Shown: positions 8,855 through 16,084 of the stretch, one piece after another | How the letters are laid out: each line of letters opens with the position of its first letter | Position numbering within the stretch: position 1 is the stretch's first letter | Origin: DP-19 sp036496285 | GTDB taxonomy: Bacteria; Desulfobacterota; Binatia; UTPRO1 | Direction of reading: 5' to 3' | Length of the DNA: 64,000 nucleotides | Assembly (NCBI GenBank): GCA_036496285.1 | Contig: DASXLI010000029.1 | Location: 12,444 to 76,443, forward strand | Notes under the pieces: generated by a model | The model's input: the letters and a program-made list of their open reading frames with translations, nothing else | What the model was told of the DNA's origin: nothing | The model's database searches: none | Translations under genes and position numbers: made by a program

Positions 8855-9991
8855 TCACTCCTCTGCATCGAGGCCAAGGACCTCGTGCAACGTGCGGTGG
8901 AAATGCGCGACCCCGGGCTCGTTGCGCCCGAGGATGAGATGCGGGACGGCGCCGGCGCGGAGGTTGGCCTGGATCCTGGCGCAGGCCGCGAAATCCTCGT
9001 TGCTGGTGACGCCGTCGATCAGGTCGAGGTTCTTCCGCCAGTACGCCCGCTCGCCGTCGCTCGCGGGCGCCGTCGGCGCATAGAGGGACACGCGCACCTC
9101 GCACGCGTCCGGGTCGCGCGGGTCGGGAAACGACTGGTACAGCTCGACGTGGTCCTGCTGATGGATCAGCACTGCGTTCGGGAAGAGCTGGTAGAGCAGC
9201 GTGACATGCGGCAACAGGCTCTCGCCTGGGGCGAGACCGTCGAACGAGCGGCGCACGCCGACGATGCGGCAGTGGCGGCCGAAGGCGTCGAAGGCCGACA
9301 GGTTGCCGTAGAAGATCGGCTTCAGCGTCTCCTGGTGGAGGAAGTGGAGGTGGTACGCCTCCATGAACGAGTCGATCGTGAGCTTCCAGTTGGCCGCGAA
9401 GCGATGCCCGCGGCGCTCGACCGGATGGTACGCGCCGAGGCCGAAGCCCGCGAGCTCGGCGTCGGCCCCTCCGAGGTCGAACGCGTCACCGTCCCGGCCG
9501 AAGCTCACCCACACAAGTCCCGCCCGCTCGTGGACCGGAAGCGCCGTGAGCCCGAGCTCCGCCGCCGGCACGTCGGCGAAGCCCTCGCGCCCCGGCATGC
9601 CCGCCAGGCGGCCCTCGCAGTCGTAGCTCCACGAATGGTACGGGCACACGAGCGCGCGCTCGGCGTGGCCGCGGCCGTCCGCGACCCGCATGCCGCGATG
9701 ACGGCAGGCGTTGACGAAGGCACGCAGGGTGCCGTCGGGCCCGCGCCAGACGACGGCGGAGCGCCCGCACCCCTCGAAGCTGAACCAATCGCCGGGCGCC
9801 GCGGCGTCGCCGCTCAGGCCGGCGAGCAGCGGACCGCCGGCGAACAGCCGGTCGATCTCGCTCGCGAGCACGGACTGGCTCGTGTAGTCGCGCGCCGGCA
9901 CGCGGTAGCTCCGCGGCGCGAGGTCGGTGGTCCGTGCCTCGCGCAATGCCCGGATGCGCGCCGCGAGGCGCTCCTGCGTCGCGCCGTCCAT
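8855..9991 (-). CDS. Rieske-type aromatic ring-hydroxylating oxygenase, alpha subunit
   Basis: A 378-residue oxygenase. The N-terminal Rieske domain binds a 2Fe-2S cluster through C96-x-H98 and C116-x2-H119 (in CRHRG and CPYHSW). The catalytic domain has the mononuclear-iron motif in MEAYHLHFLH, with His214 and His219. No beta subunit or reductase gene is adjacent, as in many single-subunit Rieske oxygenases. It is the first gene of the cluster. Its start lies only seven bases from a 20-bp operator and there is no Shine-Dalgarno sequence, which points to a leaderless mRNA under TetR control. Substrate unknown. Confidence 0.92.
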   Translation of the reverse strand: MDGATQERLAARIRALREARTTDLAPRSYRVPARDYTSQSVLASEIDRLFAGGPLLAGLSGDAAAPGDWFSFEGCGRSAVVWRGPDGTLRAFVNACRHRGMRVADGRGHAERALVCPYHSWSYDCEGRLAGMPGREGFADVPAAELGLTALPVHERAGLVWVSFGRDGDAFDLGGADAELAGFGLGAYHPVERRGHRFAANWKLTIDSFMEAYHLHFLHQETLKPIFYGNLSAFDAFGRHCRIVGVRRSFDGLAPGESLLPHVTLLYQLFPNAVLIHQQDHVELYQSFPDPRDPDACEVRVSLYAPTAPASDGERAYWRKNLDLIDGVTSNEDFAACARIQANLRAGAVPHLILGRNEPGVAHFHRTLHEVLGLDAEE

Positions 9992-9998
9992 GCCCCGG

Positions 9999-10018
9999 TT
10001 TCTAACATCGGTTAGAAA
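9999..10018. promoter_or_regulatory. TetR-type operator O1 upstream of the Rieske gene
   Basis: TTTCTAACATCGGTTAGAAA is a 20-bp inverted repeat with perfect 8-bp arms and a 4-bp centre. It covers the -10 region of the predicted Rieske promoter and ends seven bases from the Rieske start codon. Its core TCTAA-N6-TTAGA is identical to that of the second site at 10087-10106. Confidence 0.75.
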
Positions 10019-10028
10019 CTCGGGTCAA
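10002..10028 (-). promoter_or_regulatory. Predicted promoter of the Rieske-LLM-P450 transcript
   Basis: On the minus strand TTGACC (10028-10023) is followed after 15 bases by TGTTAG (10007-10002), which is inside operator O1. The start codon follows ten bases after the -10 box, so the predicted transcript start is at or next to the ATG. Confidence 0.45.
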
Positions 10029-10069
10029 CGGGCGGCGCGGCTCGGCGCCACCGTCGCCCGCGCCATAGC

Positions 10070-10096
10070 TTGACGCCGCCTCGGGGAATCTAATAG
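10070..10096 (+). promoter_or_regulatory. Predicted tetR promoter
   Basis: TTGACG (10070-10075) and TAATAG (10091-10096) are 15 bases apart, mirroring the Rieske promoter. The -10 box lies inside operator O2 and the ATG follows 12 bases later, so the mRNA should have almost no leader. Confidence 0.45.
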
Positions 10097-10106
10097 TGGT
10101 TAGAAT
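10087..10106. promoter_or_regulatory. TetR-type operator O2 upstream of tetR
   Basis: AATCTAATAGTGGTTAGAAT shares the exact core TCTAA-N6-TTAGA with operator O1 but has imperfect outer arms. It ends two bases before the tetR ATG, so binding there would block the regulator's own transcription. Confidence 0.7.
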
Positions 10107-10108
10107 CC

Positions 10109-10759
10109 ATGGGGTTGCCCGCATCCGCCCTTCCGGGAGCGGCATCGAAGTCGGCGCGCACCCGTCAGCGCATCCTCGACGCGGCGGCGGCAGCCTTCCG
10201 CCGCGACGGCTTCGCGTCCGTGACCTTGAAGGACATCGCGGAGCGCGCCGGTCTGCAGACGGGGAGCCTCTACTATCATTTCGACGGCAAGGAGGATCTC
10301 GTCGAGGCGGTGCTCGCCGCCGGCACCGAGGGCGCGCTCGTCGCGACGCGTGAGGCCGTGGGCACGCTCGGTCCGAAGGCGGACCCGCTGGCGCGACTGC
10401 GCGCCGCGATCGCCGCCCATCTGCGCGTCGTGCTCGCCGAGAGCAGCTACGCCTCGGCGAACCTGCGTATCCTCGGCCAGGTGCCCGAGGCGATCCGCGA
10501 GAAGCACCTGCGGCGGCAGCGCGTCTTCGGCGCGCTCTGGAAGCGGCTCCTGCGCGACGCGGCGGCGACGGGCGCCGTACGTACCGACCTCGACCTCTCG
10601 GTCGTCCGCATGCTGGCGCTCGGGGCGCTCAATTGGTCGGTCGAGTGGTACCGCAAGGGCCGCCGCTCACCGGACGAGATCGCCGCGCACGCGACGACCC
10701 TCATCCTCGACGGCATCGCGCGTCGCCCGCCGCGCCATCGTACGCCAGCAGGCCGTTAG
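10109..10759 (+). CDS. TetR family transcriptional regulator
   Basis: A 216-residue TetR repressor. The N-terminal helix-turn-helix region (about residues 17-65) has the family pattern TRQRILDAAAAAFRRDGF, then DIAERAGLQTGSLYYHF. The C-terminal ligand domain is helical and of no named class. It is divergent from the Rieske-LLM-P450 genes, and two copies of one operator lie between them, so it most likely represses both itself and the oxygenase genes until a substrate-like ligand binds. No Shine-Dalgarno sequence precedes the ATG. Its 3' end overlaps the next, convergent gene by four bases. Confidence 0.92.
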   Translation: MGLPASALPGAASKSARTRQRILDAAAAAFRRDGFASVTLKDIAERAGLQTGSLYYHFDGKEDLVEAVLAAGTEGALVATREAVGTLGPKADPLARLRAAIAAHLRVVLAESSYASANLRILGQVPEAIREKHLRRQRVFGALWKRLLRDAAATGAVRTDLDLSVVRMLALGALNWSVEWYRKGRRSPDEIAAHATTLILDGIARRPPRHRTPAGR

Positions 10760-11163
10760 CCGGCCTGACTCTTCCACCACCGCTCGCCGTACTCGTCGAC
10801 CGCCAACACAACTTGAAGGTCGTCGGTCGGTCCATCCAGATACTGGTGAGCTGGACTGTGGAGTCCTTGAAGACTTCGCAGCTTTGCGACGACGTCGAGC
10901 CAACCGGTCCGCGACCGACGCCACGTGAAGGCCGCAACCTCCCGTTCAACGAGACCTCGATCTTCGGCGTGCAGCTCCGCCGTACACTGCACCCCTCCAT
11001 AAGACAGGGCCTCGGGAAGCTCATGAAGGGCGACGGGCACGCTCATCCGCTGGACACGCTCAATGCTGTCGATCAGCGATACCAAACCGTTCTGATTGGT
11101 CTCGAGAAGAAGCGTGTTCCTGCCACTGAAGTTGTCGAAACGACCAATCCGTATGACGCCCAT
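10756..11163 (-). CDS. Hypothetical protein, 135 residues
   Basis: An open frame of 135 codons, starting MGVIRIGRFDNFSGRNTLLLE. It contains charged and hydrophobic segments consistent with a small alpha/beta globular protein and ends in WWKSQAG. I recognise no family. Its base composition is clearly less GC-rich than its neighbours, especially at third codon positions, which suggests recent acquisition. It is convergent with tetR, overlapping by four bases, and lies 22 bases after the SDR gene on the same strand. Coding is supported by the absence of a better frame in this stretch; the function is unknown. Confidence 0.6.
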   Translation of the reverse strand: MGVIRIGRFDNFSGRNTLLLETNQNGLVSLIDSIERVQRMSVPVALHELPEALSYGGVQCTAELHAEDRGLVEREVAAFTWRRSRTGWLDVVAKLRSLQGLHSPAHQYLDGPTDDLQVVLAVDEYGERWWKSQAG

Positions 11164-11185
11164 AAGGTGCCCGATTTGGCGGCGC

Positions 11186-11998
11186 TCACCACGTGCCTGG
11201 CTCGAACATCCCGTCCTGCTTCTTCCAGCGCCGCTTCAGGATCTCGCGCTGCTCGGGATGGGTGAGCACGTAGAGATCCTTCCGCTCGATGGCGCGCACG
11301 ACGCGGCGGGCGGCTTCCTCGGCCGTGATCGTGCTGCCGACCATGCCCTCCGCCGAGGGGACGAGCTGCTCGCCCGGATTGCGCAGCGCGGTCGGACGCC
11401 GGGTGACCGAATTCTCGTTGATGTTGGTCGCGACGATCATCGGGCAGAGCACGCTCACGCCGATGCCGCGCGGCTTGAGCTCGCGGTGCAGCGCCTCGCT
11501 CAGGCCAACGACCGCGAACTTGGACGCGCAGTAGATGCCGAGCCATTGCATGCCCACGAGCCCCGCCATCGAGGCGGTGTTCACCACGTGGCCGCCCTGC
11601 CCTTGCTCGAAGAGGCGCGGCACGAACGCCTCGAGGCCGTGCACCACGCCCCAGAAGTTCACGTTCATCGTGAACTCCCAGTCTGCGTGCGTGGAGGTCG
11701 CGATCTCGCCGAAGGTCGCGATGCCGGCGTTGTTGCAGACGATGTGCACGCCGCCGAAGCGCGCCACCGTCTCCGCGGCGAGCGCCTCGACGGCGCCGCG
11801 GACGGTGACGTCGGTCTGCACGGCGAGCGCCTCGGCGCCGCCGGCGCGCAGCTTCGACGCAACGGCCTCTGCCGCGTCGAGGTGCAGATCGGCGAGCACG
11901 ACCCGCGCGCCGCGCGCGGCGAACGCCTCGCCCATGGCGGCGCCGATACCGCCGCCCCCGCCAGTTATGACCGCCACGCGTCCCTGGAACTCGTCCAT
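11186..11998 (-). CDS. SDR family NAD(P)-dependent oxidoreductase
   Basis: A 270-residue short-chain dehydrogenase/reductase. The nucleotide motif is TGGGGGIGAAM near residues 12-22, followed by the NNAG motif in VCNNAGIATFG. The catalytic YxxxK is in YCASK with a Ser in VNTASMAG upstream, giving the Asn-Ser-Tyr-Lys set. ADLHLD after strand 2 carries an acidic residue, which favours NAD over NADP. It is 44 bases downstream of the second TetR gene on the same strand, so that regulator may control it. Substrate unknown. Confidence 0.93.
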   Translation of the reverse strand: MDEFQGRVAVITGGGGGIGAAMGEAFAARGARVVLADLHLDAAEAVASKLRAGGAEALAVQTDVTVRGAVEALAAETVARFGGVHIVCNNAGIATFGEIATSTHADWEFTMNVNFWGVVHGLEAFVPRLFEQGQGGHVVNTASMAGLVGMQWLGIYCASKFAVVGLSEALHRELKPRGIGVSVLCPMIVATNINENSVTRRPTALRNPGEQLVPSAEGMVGSTITAEEAARRVVRAIERKDLYVLTHPEQREILKRRWKKQDGMFEPGTW

Positions 11999-12042
11999 CA
12001 GCGCTCTCCTTCCGGCCGCGGAAGCTATGCGAACGGTACCAG

Positions 12043-12669
12043 TCAGTCGAGGCCGGCGAGCAGCAGATCGAGGCCGCGGCGGAACTCGCGCTCCGGATCG
12101 CTCGTCACCGCGGCGCCCGCGATCTCGATCAGACGGGGAAAGCGCTCGGGCGGGAGCGCGCGCACGCGACGGATCGTCGTCCGGGCGGACTCACCCGCTC
12201 CACGCGCGAGCGGGCCCGAGAGTTCCGCCTGTGCGAAGCCCATCACCAACGCCGAGACCGCGCGGAAGGCGACCAGCAGGCGAAGTCCGGACCGCCCGCC
12301 CCGCGCCAGCGCCTCGAGCAAGGCCTCCACGACCTCCAGGGCCGCGAGCGACCGGGCGCGACGGACGAGGATCAGCGGGATGGCGCGCGGGTGGGCGCGC
12401 ACGGCGCGCCACATCGCGGTCGCGATCTCGCGTACGTCGGCCTGCCAGCTCCGGCGCCGCCGCACCCAGGCCGTACGCCCGAGGACCGTCTCGATCACGA
12501 GGACCTCGAGCTCCCCGCGGTCGCGGACGTGGTTGTAGATCGTCATCGGGCCGGTGCCGAGCCGCGCAGCGAGCGCCCGCATCGTCAGGCCCTCGACGCC
12601 GTGCGCATCGACGAGCGCCAGTGCGGCGCGCTGCAGCTCCTCACGCGAGAACTTCCGCGGCCTCCCCAT
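12043..12669 (-). CDS. TetR family transcriptional regulator
   Basis: A 208-residue repressor that begins MGRPRKFSREELQRAALALVDAHG and has the HTH segment MRALAARLGTGPMTIYNHVRD, as in TetR proteins with a tetracycline-repressor-like C-terminal domain (TetR_C_1 type). A perfect 21-bp palindrome lies 18 bases upstream of its ATG, between it and the divergent redoxin gene. The SDR gene follows 44 bases downstream. The layout implies that it represses itself, the SDR and the redoxin. The inducer is unknown. Confidence 0.92.
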   Translation of the reverse strand: MGRPRKFSREELQRAALALVDAHGVEGLTMRALAARLGTGPMTIYNHVRDRGELEVLVIETVLGRTAWVRRRRSWQADVREIATAMWRAVRAHPRAIPLILVRRARSLAALEVVEALLEALARGGRSGLRLLVAFRAVSALVMGFAQAELSGPLARGAGESARTTIRRVRALPPERFPRLIEIAGAAVTSDPEREFRRGLDLLLAGLD

Positions 12670-12686
12670 CCCCCTATTGCCTCACC

Positions 12687-12707
12687 TTTACGTACACTGT
12701 ACGTAAA
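12687..12707. promoter_or_regulatory. Perfect palindromic operator between tetR and redoxin
   Basis: Two perfect 10-bp arms, TTTACGTACA and TGTACGTAAA, flank a single C. The site is 18 bases from the tetR start and 28 bases from the redoxin start, and a TTGCCT box at 12677-12682 suggests that it covers the redoxin -10 region. Length and symmetry are typical for a TetR dimer pair. Confidence 0.75.
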
Positions 12708-12734
12708 TTACCCGAAACACACAAGGAGGACGTC

Positions 12735-13535
12735 ATGAACGGCTCGCTGCTCGTCATGCTCGCGGTGGCATTGGTCTTCGGTCCCGGCATCCGCTGGCTC
12801 CAGCTCATGAGCCGCGTCCGGCTGCCGTGCGACGCGCGCGCCTACGTCGCCGCCAACGCGCTCGGGGCGGCCTGCGGCCTCGCGGCGCCCTTCGCCGGCG
12901 CCGGAACGCTCACCTCCATCGGCGGCGTGATCGCCGCGCTCGGCGGGCTCCTGTTTCTCGGACTCCTCGCCGCAAGCGGCCAGCGGTCGACCCCGCCGGC
13001 CGTGCGGGTCGGCGGACCACTCCTCGACTTCGTCGCGGCCGACGACGCGGGGCACCCGTTCGACCTCGCCAGCCTGCGCGGCCATGCGGTGCTGCTCAAG
13101 TTCTTCCGCGGCCACTGGTGCCCGTACTGCGTCGCCGAGCTGCGGCGTTGGGAGGAGATGCGCCCGGCGCTCGAGACGCTCGGCGTCCGCATCGTCACCG
13201 TGTGCGCCGACAGCGCGGCCGCGATCCGCGCCGGGCGCGCCAAGCACGGGCTCCACGCCACGATGCTCCCCGACCCCGACCTCGCGATCACCGATCGCTA
13301 CCACCTGCGCAACCCACGGAACTTCGCGCCCAAGCCCGGGCTCGTGATCCCGCTGCCGATCCCGACGACGGTCCTCGCCGACGCGGCCGGCACCGTGCGC
13401 TGGATCGATCAGGCGACCGACTACATGCGGCGCTCGGACCCGCAGCGCGTCCTCGGCACCATCCGGGCCGCGCTCGCGCCCGCGACGAAGGCACCGCGCG
13501 ACACGCGCACGCCGGTGGACGTCACACCCGCCTGA
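12735..13535 (+). CDS. Membrane-anchored redoxin (thioredoxin-fold, CPYC)
   Basis: A 266-residue protein. Residues 1-90 hold about three hydrophobic segments (SLLVMLAVALVFG, the region with AANALGAACGL, and VIAALGGLLFLGLLAA). Residues 95-250 are an AhpC/TSA-like thioredoxin fold with the active site FFRGHWCPYCVAEL, a CxxC pair, and the usual PTTVLADAAGTVRW strand. The likely role is peroxide or disulfide reduction on the membrane face. AGGAGG six bases before the ATG fixes the start. A TetR operator lies just upstream, so it is probably an inducible stress gene. Confidence 0.87.
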   Translation: MNGSLLVMLAVALVFGPGIRWLQLMSRVRLPCDARAYVAANALGAACGLAAPFAGAGTLTSIGGVIAALGGLLFLGLLAASGQRSTPPAVRVGGPLLDFVAADDAGHPFDLASLRGHAVLLKFFRGHWCPYCVAELRRWEEMRPALETLGVRIVTVCADSAAAIRAGRAKHGLHATMLPDPDLAITDRYHLRNPRNFAPKPGLVIPLPIPTTVLADAAGTVRWIDQATDYMRRSDPQRVLGTIRAALAPATKAPRDTRTPVDVTPA

Positions 13536-13547
13536 GGCGCGGACGGA

Positions 13548-14321
13548 TCAGCTCGCGCGCTTGGCGGCGTCGCGCTCCGGCGTCTCGCCGGCGCGGGACG
13601 CGCGCAGGCGCGCCAGCGCGGCGACCATCACGTCGCGCACGTGCTCGCGAAGCAAGTCGGCGTCGGCGAAGCCCTCCGGCTCGATCGGCGTCAGCACCTG
13701 GATGACTATGTCGGCGCGCTCCCTCAGCGTGAGGCCGTACTTCGGCAGCGCGTCGAGCGTGCCGTCGACGATGATCGGCAGCACCGGCACGTGGTGCCGC
13801 CACGCAAGGGTGAAGGCGCCGTGGCGGAAGTCGCGGATGTTGCCCGTCGGCGAACGCGTGCCCTCGGGGAAGATCATGAGCGAGCTGCCGCCGTCGAGCG
13901 CCGCGCCGCAGGCCTCCATCATCCGCGGTGCGTCGCTCTTGTCGCCGCGGCGGATGGCGATGTAGCGGTTGAGCGTCATGTTCCAACCGACGAACGGCAC
14001 GCGGAAGATCTCGATCTTCGAGACCCATTTGTAGTGCTTGTAGAGGCGGAAGAGGACGAGGATGTCGAGCAGCGATTGGTGGTTGGCGACCAGCACGTAC
14101 GTTGCGCCACGCCGGATGTGCCCGCGGTCGCGCACCTCCACGGTCCAGTACGGGAACACGTAGCTGTAGAGCGCGGCCCACGCGGATGTGTAGATGTGCA
14201 GCGCGCGCAGCCGGCGGTCGAACGGCGCCGTCACCGCCCACAGCACGAGCGCGCCGAGGAAGAAGATCGGGCTGGTGACGAGGATCACGAGCCAGAGGGA
14301 GAGCGACGCGATCAGCTTCAT
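13548..14321 (-). CDS. plsC: 1-acyl-sn-glycerol-3-phosphate acyltransferase
   Basis: A 257-residue acyltransferase with an N-terminal membrane anchor (LWLVILVTSPIFFLGALVLW). The catalytic box is NHQSLLD and the substrate box is FPEGTRSPTG. It should make phosphatidic acid. Its start overlaps the end of the RlmI-type gene by four bases (ATGA), so the two are translationally coupled. It differs clearly from the acyltransferase at 2552-3334, so the two are paralogues of separate origin rather than a recent duplication. Confidence 0.9.
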   Translation of the reverse strand: MKLIASLSLWLVILVTSPIFFLGALVLWAVTAPFDRRLRALHIYTSAWAALYSYVFPYWTVEVRDRGHIRRGATYVLVANHQSLLDILVLFRLYKHYKWVSKIEIFRVPFVGWNMTLNRYIAIRRGDKSDAPRMMEACGAALDGGSSLMIFPEGTRSPTGNIRDFRHGAFTLAWRHHVPVLPIIVDGTLDALPKYGLTLRERADIVIQVLTPIEPEGFADADLLREHVRDVMVAALARLRASRAGETPERDAAKRAS

Positions 14322-15499
14322 GGGGTCACCCGCAGGAGCAGCCCTTTCAGATACCGTCCTTCCGGATGCGCCAGGGCGTGCGGATGGTCAAGTCCCGGCC
14401 CGAGGCGCGCCAGGAGCTGGCAGTCGCGTCCCGCGTCAGCCGCGGCCGCGGCGACCGCCTGCTGGAAGGCGTCGGCTTCGACGTGCTGCGAGCAGCTGAA
14501 GGTCAGCACCAGCGCCTCCGGCACGACGTGGCGCAGCACACCGAGATTGACGTCCTTGTAGCCGGCGAGCGCGCGCTCGCGGTCGGCACGGCGGCGGGCG
14601 AAAGGCGGCGGATCGACGATCGCCAGGCCTGCCGCGGGCACCTCGCCGCGCAGGTAGGTGGCGACGTCGGCGCGGACGAACGCGGCGCGTGCCGGGTCGC
14701 AGCCGTTCAGAGCGAGGCTGCGCTCCGCTTCGGCCAGCGCCGCGGCGGAGCTCTCGACCGAGGTGACCTGCGCCGCGCCGCCCTGGAGCGCCGCGATCGC
14801 AAAGGCGCCGGTGTAGGCAAAGAGGTTCAACACCACGCGCCCCGCCGCGAGCGACGCGACGAGGTCGCGATTCGGCCGCTGGTCGAGGAAGAATCCCGTC
14901 TTCTGTCCACCCCGCACGTCGACGTGGTGGCGCCGGCCGCTCTCCTCGACGAGGATCGCGGGCGGCGGCTCGTCACCGGCGAGCACGCCGATCGCCGCGC
15001 CGAGCCCCTCGGCGCGGCGCACGCTGCCGTCGCTACGCTCGAATATGCCACGTGGCCGACAGAGCGCCTGCAGCGACTCGACGACCCATGGCTTCAGGCG
15101 CTCCGCCCCCGCGGTCAGGAACTGCGTCACGAGGAAGTCGGCATAGCGGTCGACGACGATGCCGGGCAGGCCGTCGCCCTCGCCGTTCACGAGACGATAG
15201 GCGTCGGCGCCGCGGACTACCGCGTCGCGCAGGCGCTGCGCCGATTCGAGACGGCGGCGCACCAGCGCGGCGTCGACGGGGATCGCGCCGCGGCTCATCA
15301 TGCGGACGGCGATGCTGGTGTGCGGGTTCCAGGTGCCGTGGCCGAGGAGCCGCCCGTCCGCGGTCACCACCTCGCCGACCGCCCCCGGCGACTCCGGATC
15401 GATGACGCGCTCGATCGCCCCGGAGAAGACCCACGGATGGCCGGCGCGCACGGCGCCGTCGCGCTTCGGTTTGAGGACGATCCGCACGTCGCCCGTCAC
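14318..15499 (-). CDS. rlmI: Class I SAM-dependent rRNA methyltransferase, RlmI type
   Basis: A 393-residue protein with an N-terminal PUA-like RNA-binding domain (VLKPKRDGAVRAGHPWVFSGAI) and a C-terminal Rossmann methyltransferase. The motifs GQKTGFFLDQRPNR, NLFAYTGAFAIAAL and VDPPPFARR match the family that makes 5-methylcytosine in 23S rRNA. The catalytic Cys is in TFSCSQHV. The GTG start overlaps the MoaC stop codon (GTGA). The exact rRNA position cannot be told from sequence. Confidence 0.85.
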   Translation of the reverse strand: MTGDVRIVLKPKRDGAVRAGHPWVFSGAIERVIDPESPGAVGEVVTADGRLLGHGTWNPHTSIAVRMMSRGAIPVDAALVRRRLESAQRLRDAVVRGADAYRLVNGEGDGLPGIVVDRYADFLVTQFLTAGAERLKPWVVESLQALCRPRGIFERSDGSVRRAEGLGAAIGVLAGDEPPPAILVEESGRRHHVDVRGGQKTGFFLDQRPNRDLVASLAAGRVVLNLFAYTGAFAIAALQGGAAQVTSVESSAAALAEAERSLALNGCDPARAAFVRADVATYLRGEVPAAGLAIVDPPPFARRRADRERALAGYKDVNLGVLRHVVPEALVLTFSCSQHVEADAFQQAVAAAAADAGRDCQLLARLGPGLDHPHALAHPEGRYLKGLLLRVTP

Positions 15500-15993
15500 C
15501 GCGTGTCCCGGCGGACGTACTCGCCGCTCTTGCCGCCGCGCTTGCGCACCAGGTGCAGATCGGTGATCGCGATCGCGCGGTCGACCGCCTTGCACATGTC
15601 GTAGATCGTGAGGGCCGCGATGCTCGCGGCGGTGAGCGCCTCCATCTCGGCGCCGGTGCGGCCCGCGAGGGCGACTCGCGTCTCGATCGCGAGCACGCCG
15701 GCGGCAACGTCCGGAGCGAAGTCGACCGCCACGTGCGTCAGCAGGAGCGGATGGCAGAGCGGGATGAGGCGCGACGTCTCCTTGGCGGCGGCGATGCCGG
15801 CGATGCGCGCGACCGTCAGCACGTCACCCTTCGGCAGCCGGCCCTCGACGACGAGCGCCAGGGTCGCCGGCCGCATCACCACGCGCGCCGACGCGACCGC
15901 CTCGCGCCGGGTCGTGGCCTTGGCGCCGACGTCCACCATGCGCGCGCGGCCGCGCGCATCGACGTGAGAAAGCCGCGTCCGTCGCCCCGTCAT
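15496..15993 (-). CDS. moaC: Cyclic pyranopterin monophosphate synthase MoaC
   Basis: A 165-residue MoaC, which rearranges the GTP-derived intermediate to cyclic pyranopterin monophosphate in molybdenum cofactor synthesis, with MoaA acting first. Signature segments are KETSRLIPLCHPL near residue 71, GAEMEALTAAS near 114 and YDMCKAVDR at 131-139. The start MTGRRTRLSHVD matches the family length. It heads a tight three-gene run with the rRNA methyltransferase and acyltransferase. No moaA, moaE or moaD is in the window. Confidence 0.95.
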   Translation of the reverse strand: MTGRRTRLSHVDARGRARMVDVGAKATTRREAVASARVVMRPATLALVVEGRLPKGDVLTVARIAGIAAAKETSRLIPLCHPLLLTHVAVDFAPDVAAGVLAIETRVALAGRTGAEMEALTAASIAALTIYDMCKAVDRAIAITDLHLVRKRGGKSGEYVRRDTR

Positions 15994-16084
15994 GCGGCCC
16001 GGCACTGTAGTGGCGCGGCGGCGCGATGACAACACGCGGCGGCGCCGGTTGCATTGTCGCCAGGCCGATGATTACGGTTCCGGG

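Noticed and set aside
10019..10086. The centre of the Rieske/tetR intergenic region as a third operator
   Set aside because: No further TCTAA-N6-TTAGA core occurs there; only the two -35 boxes are recognisable.
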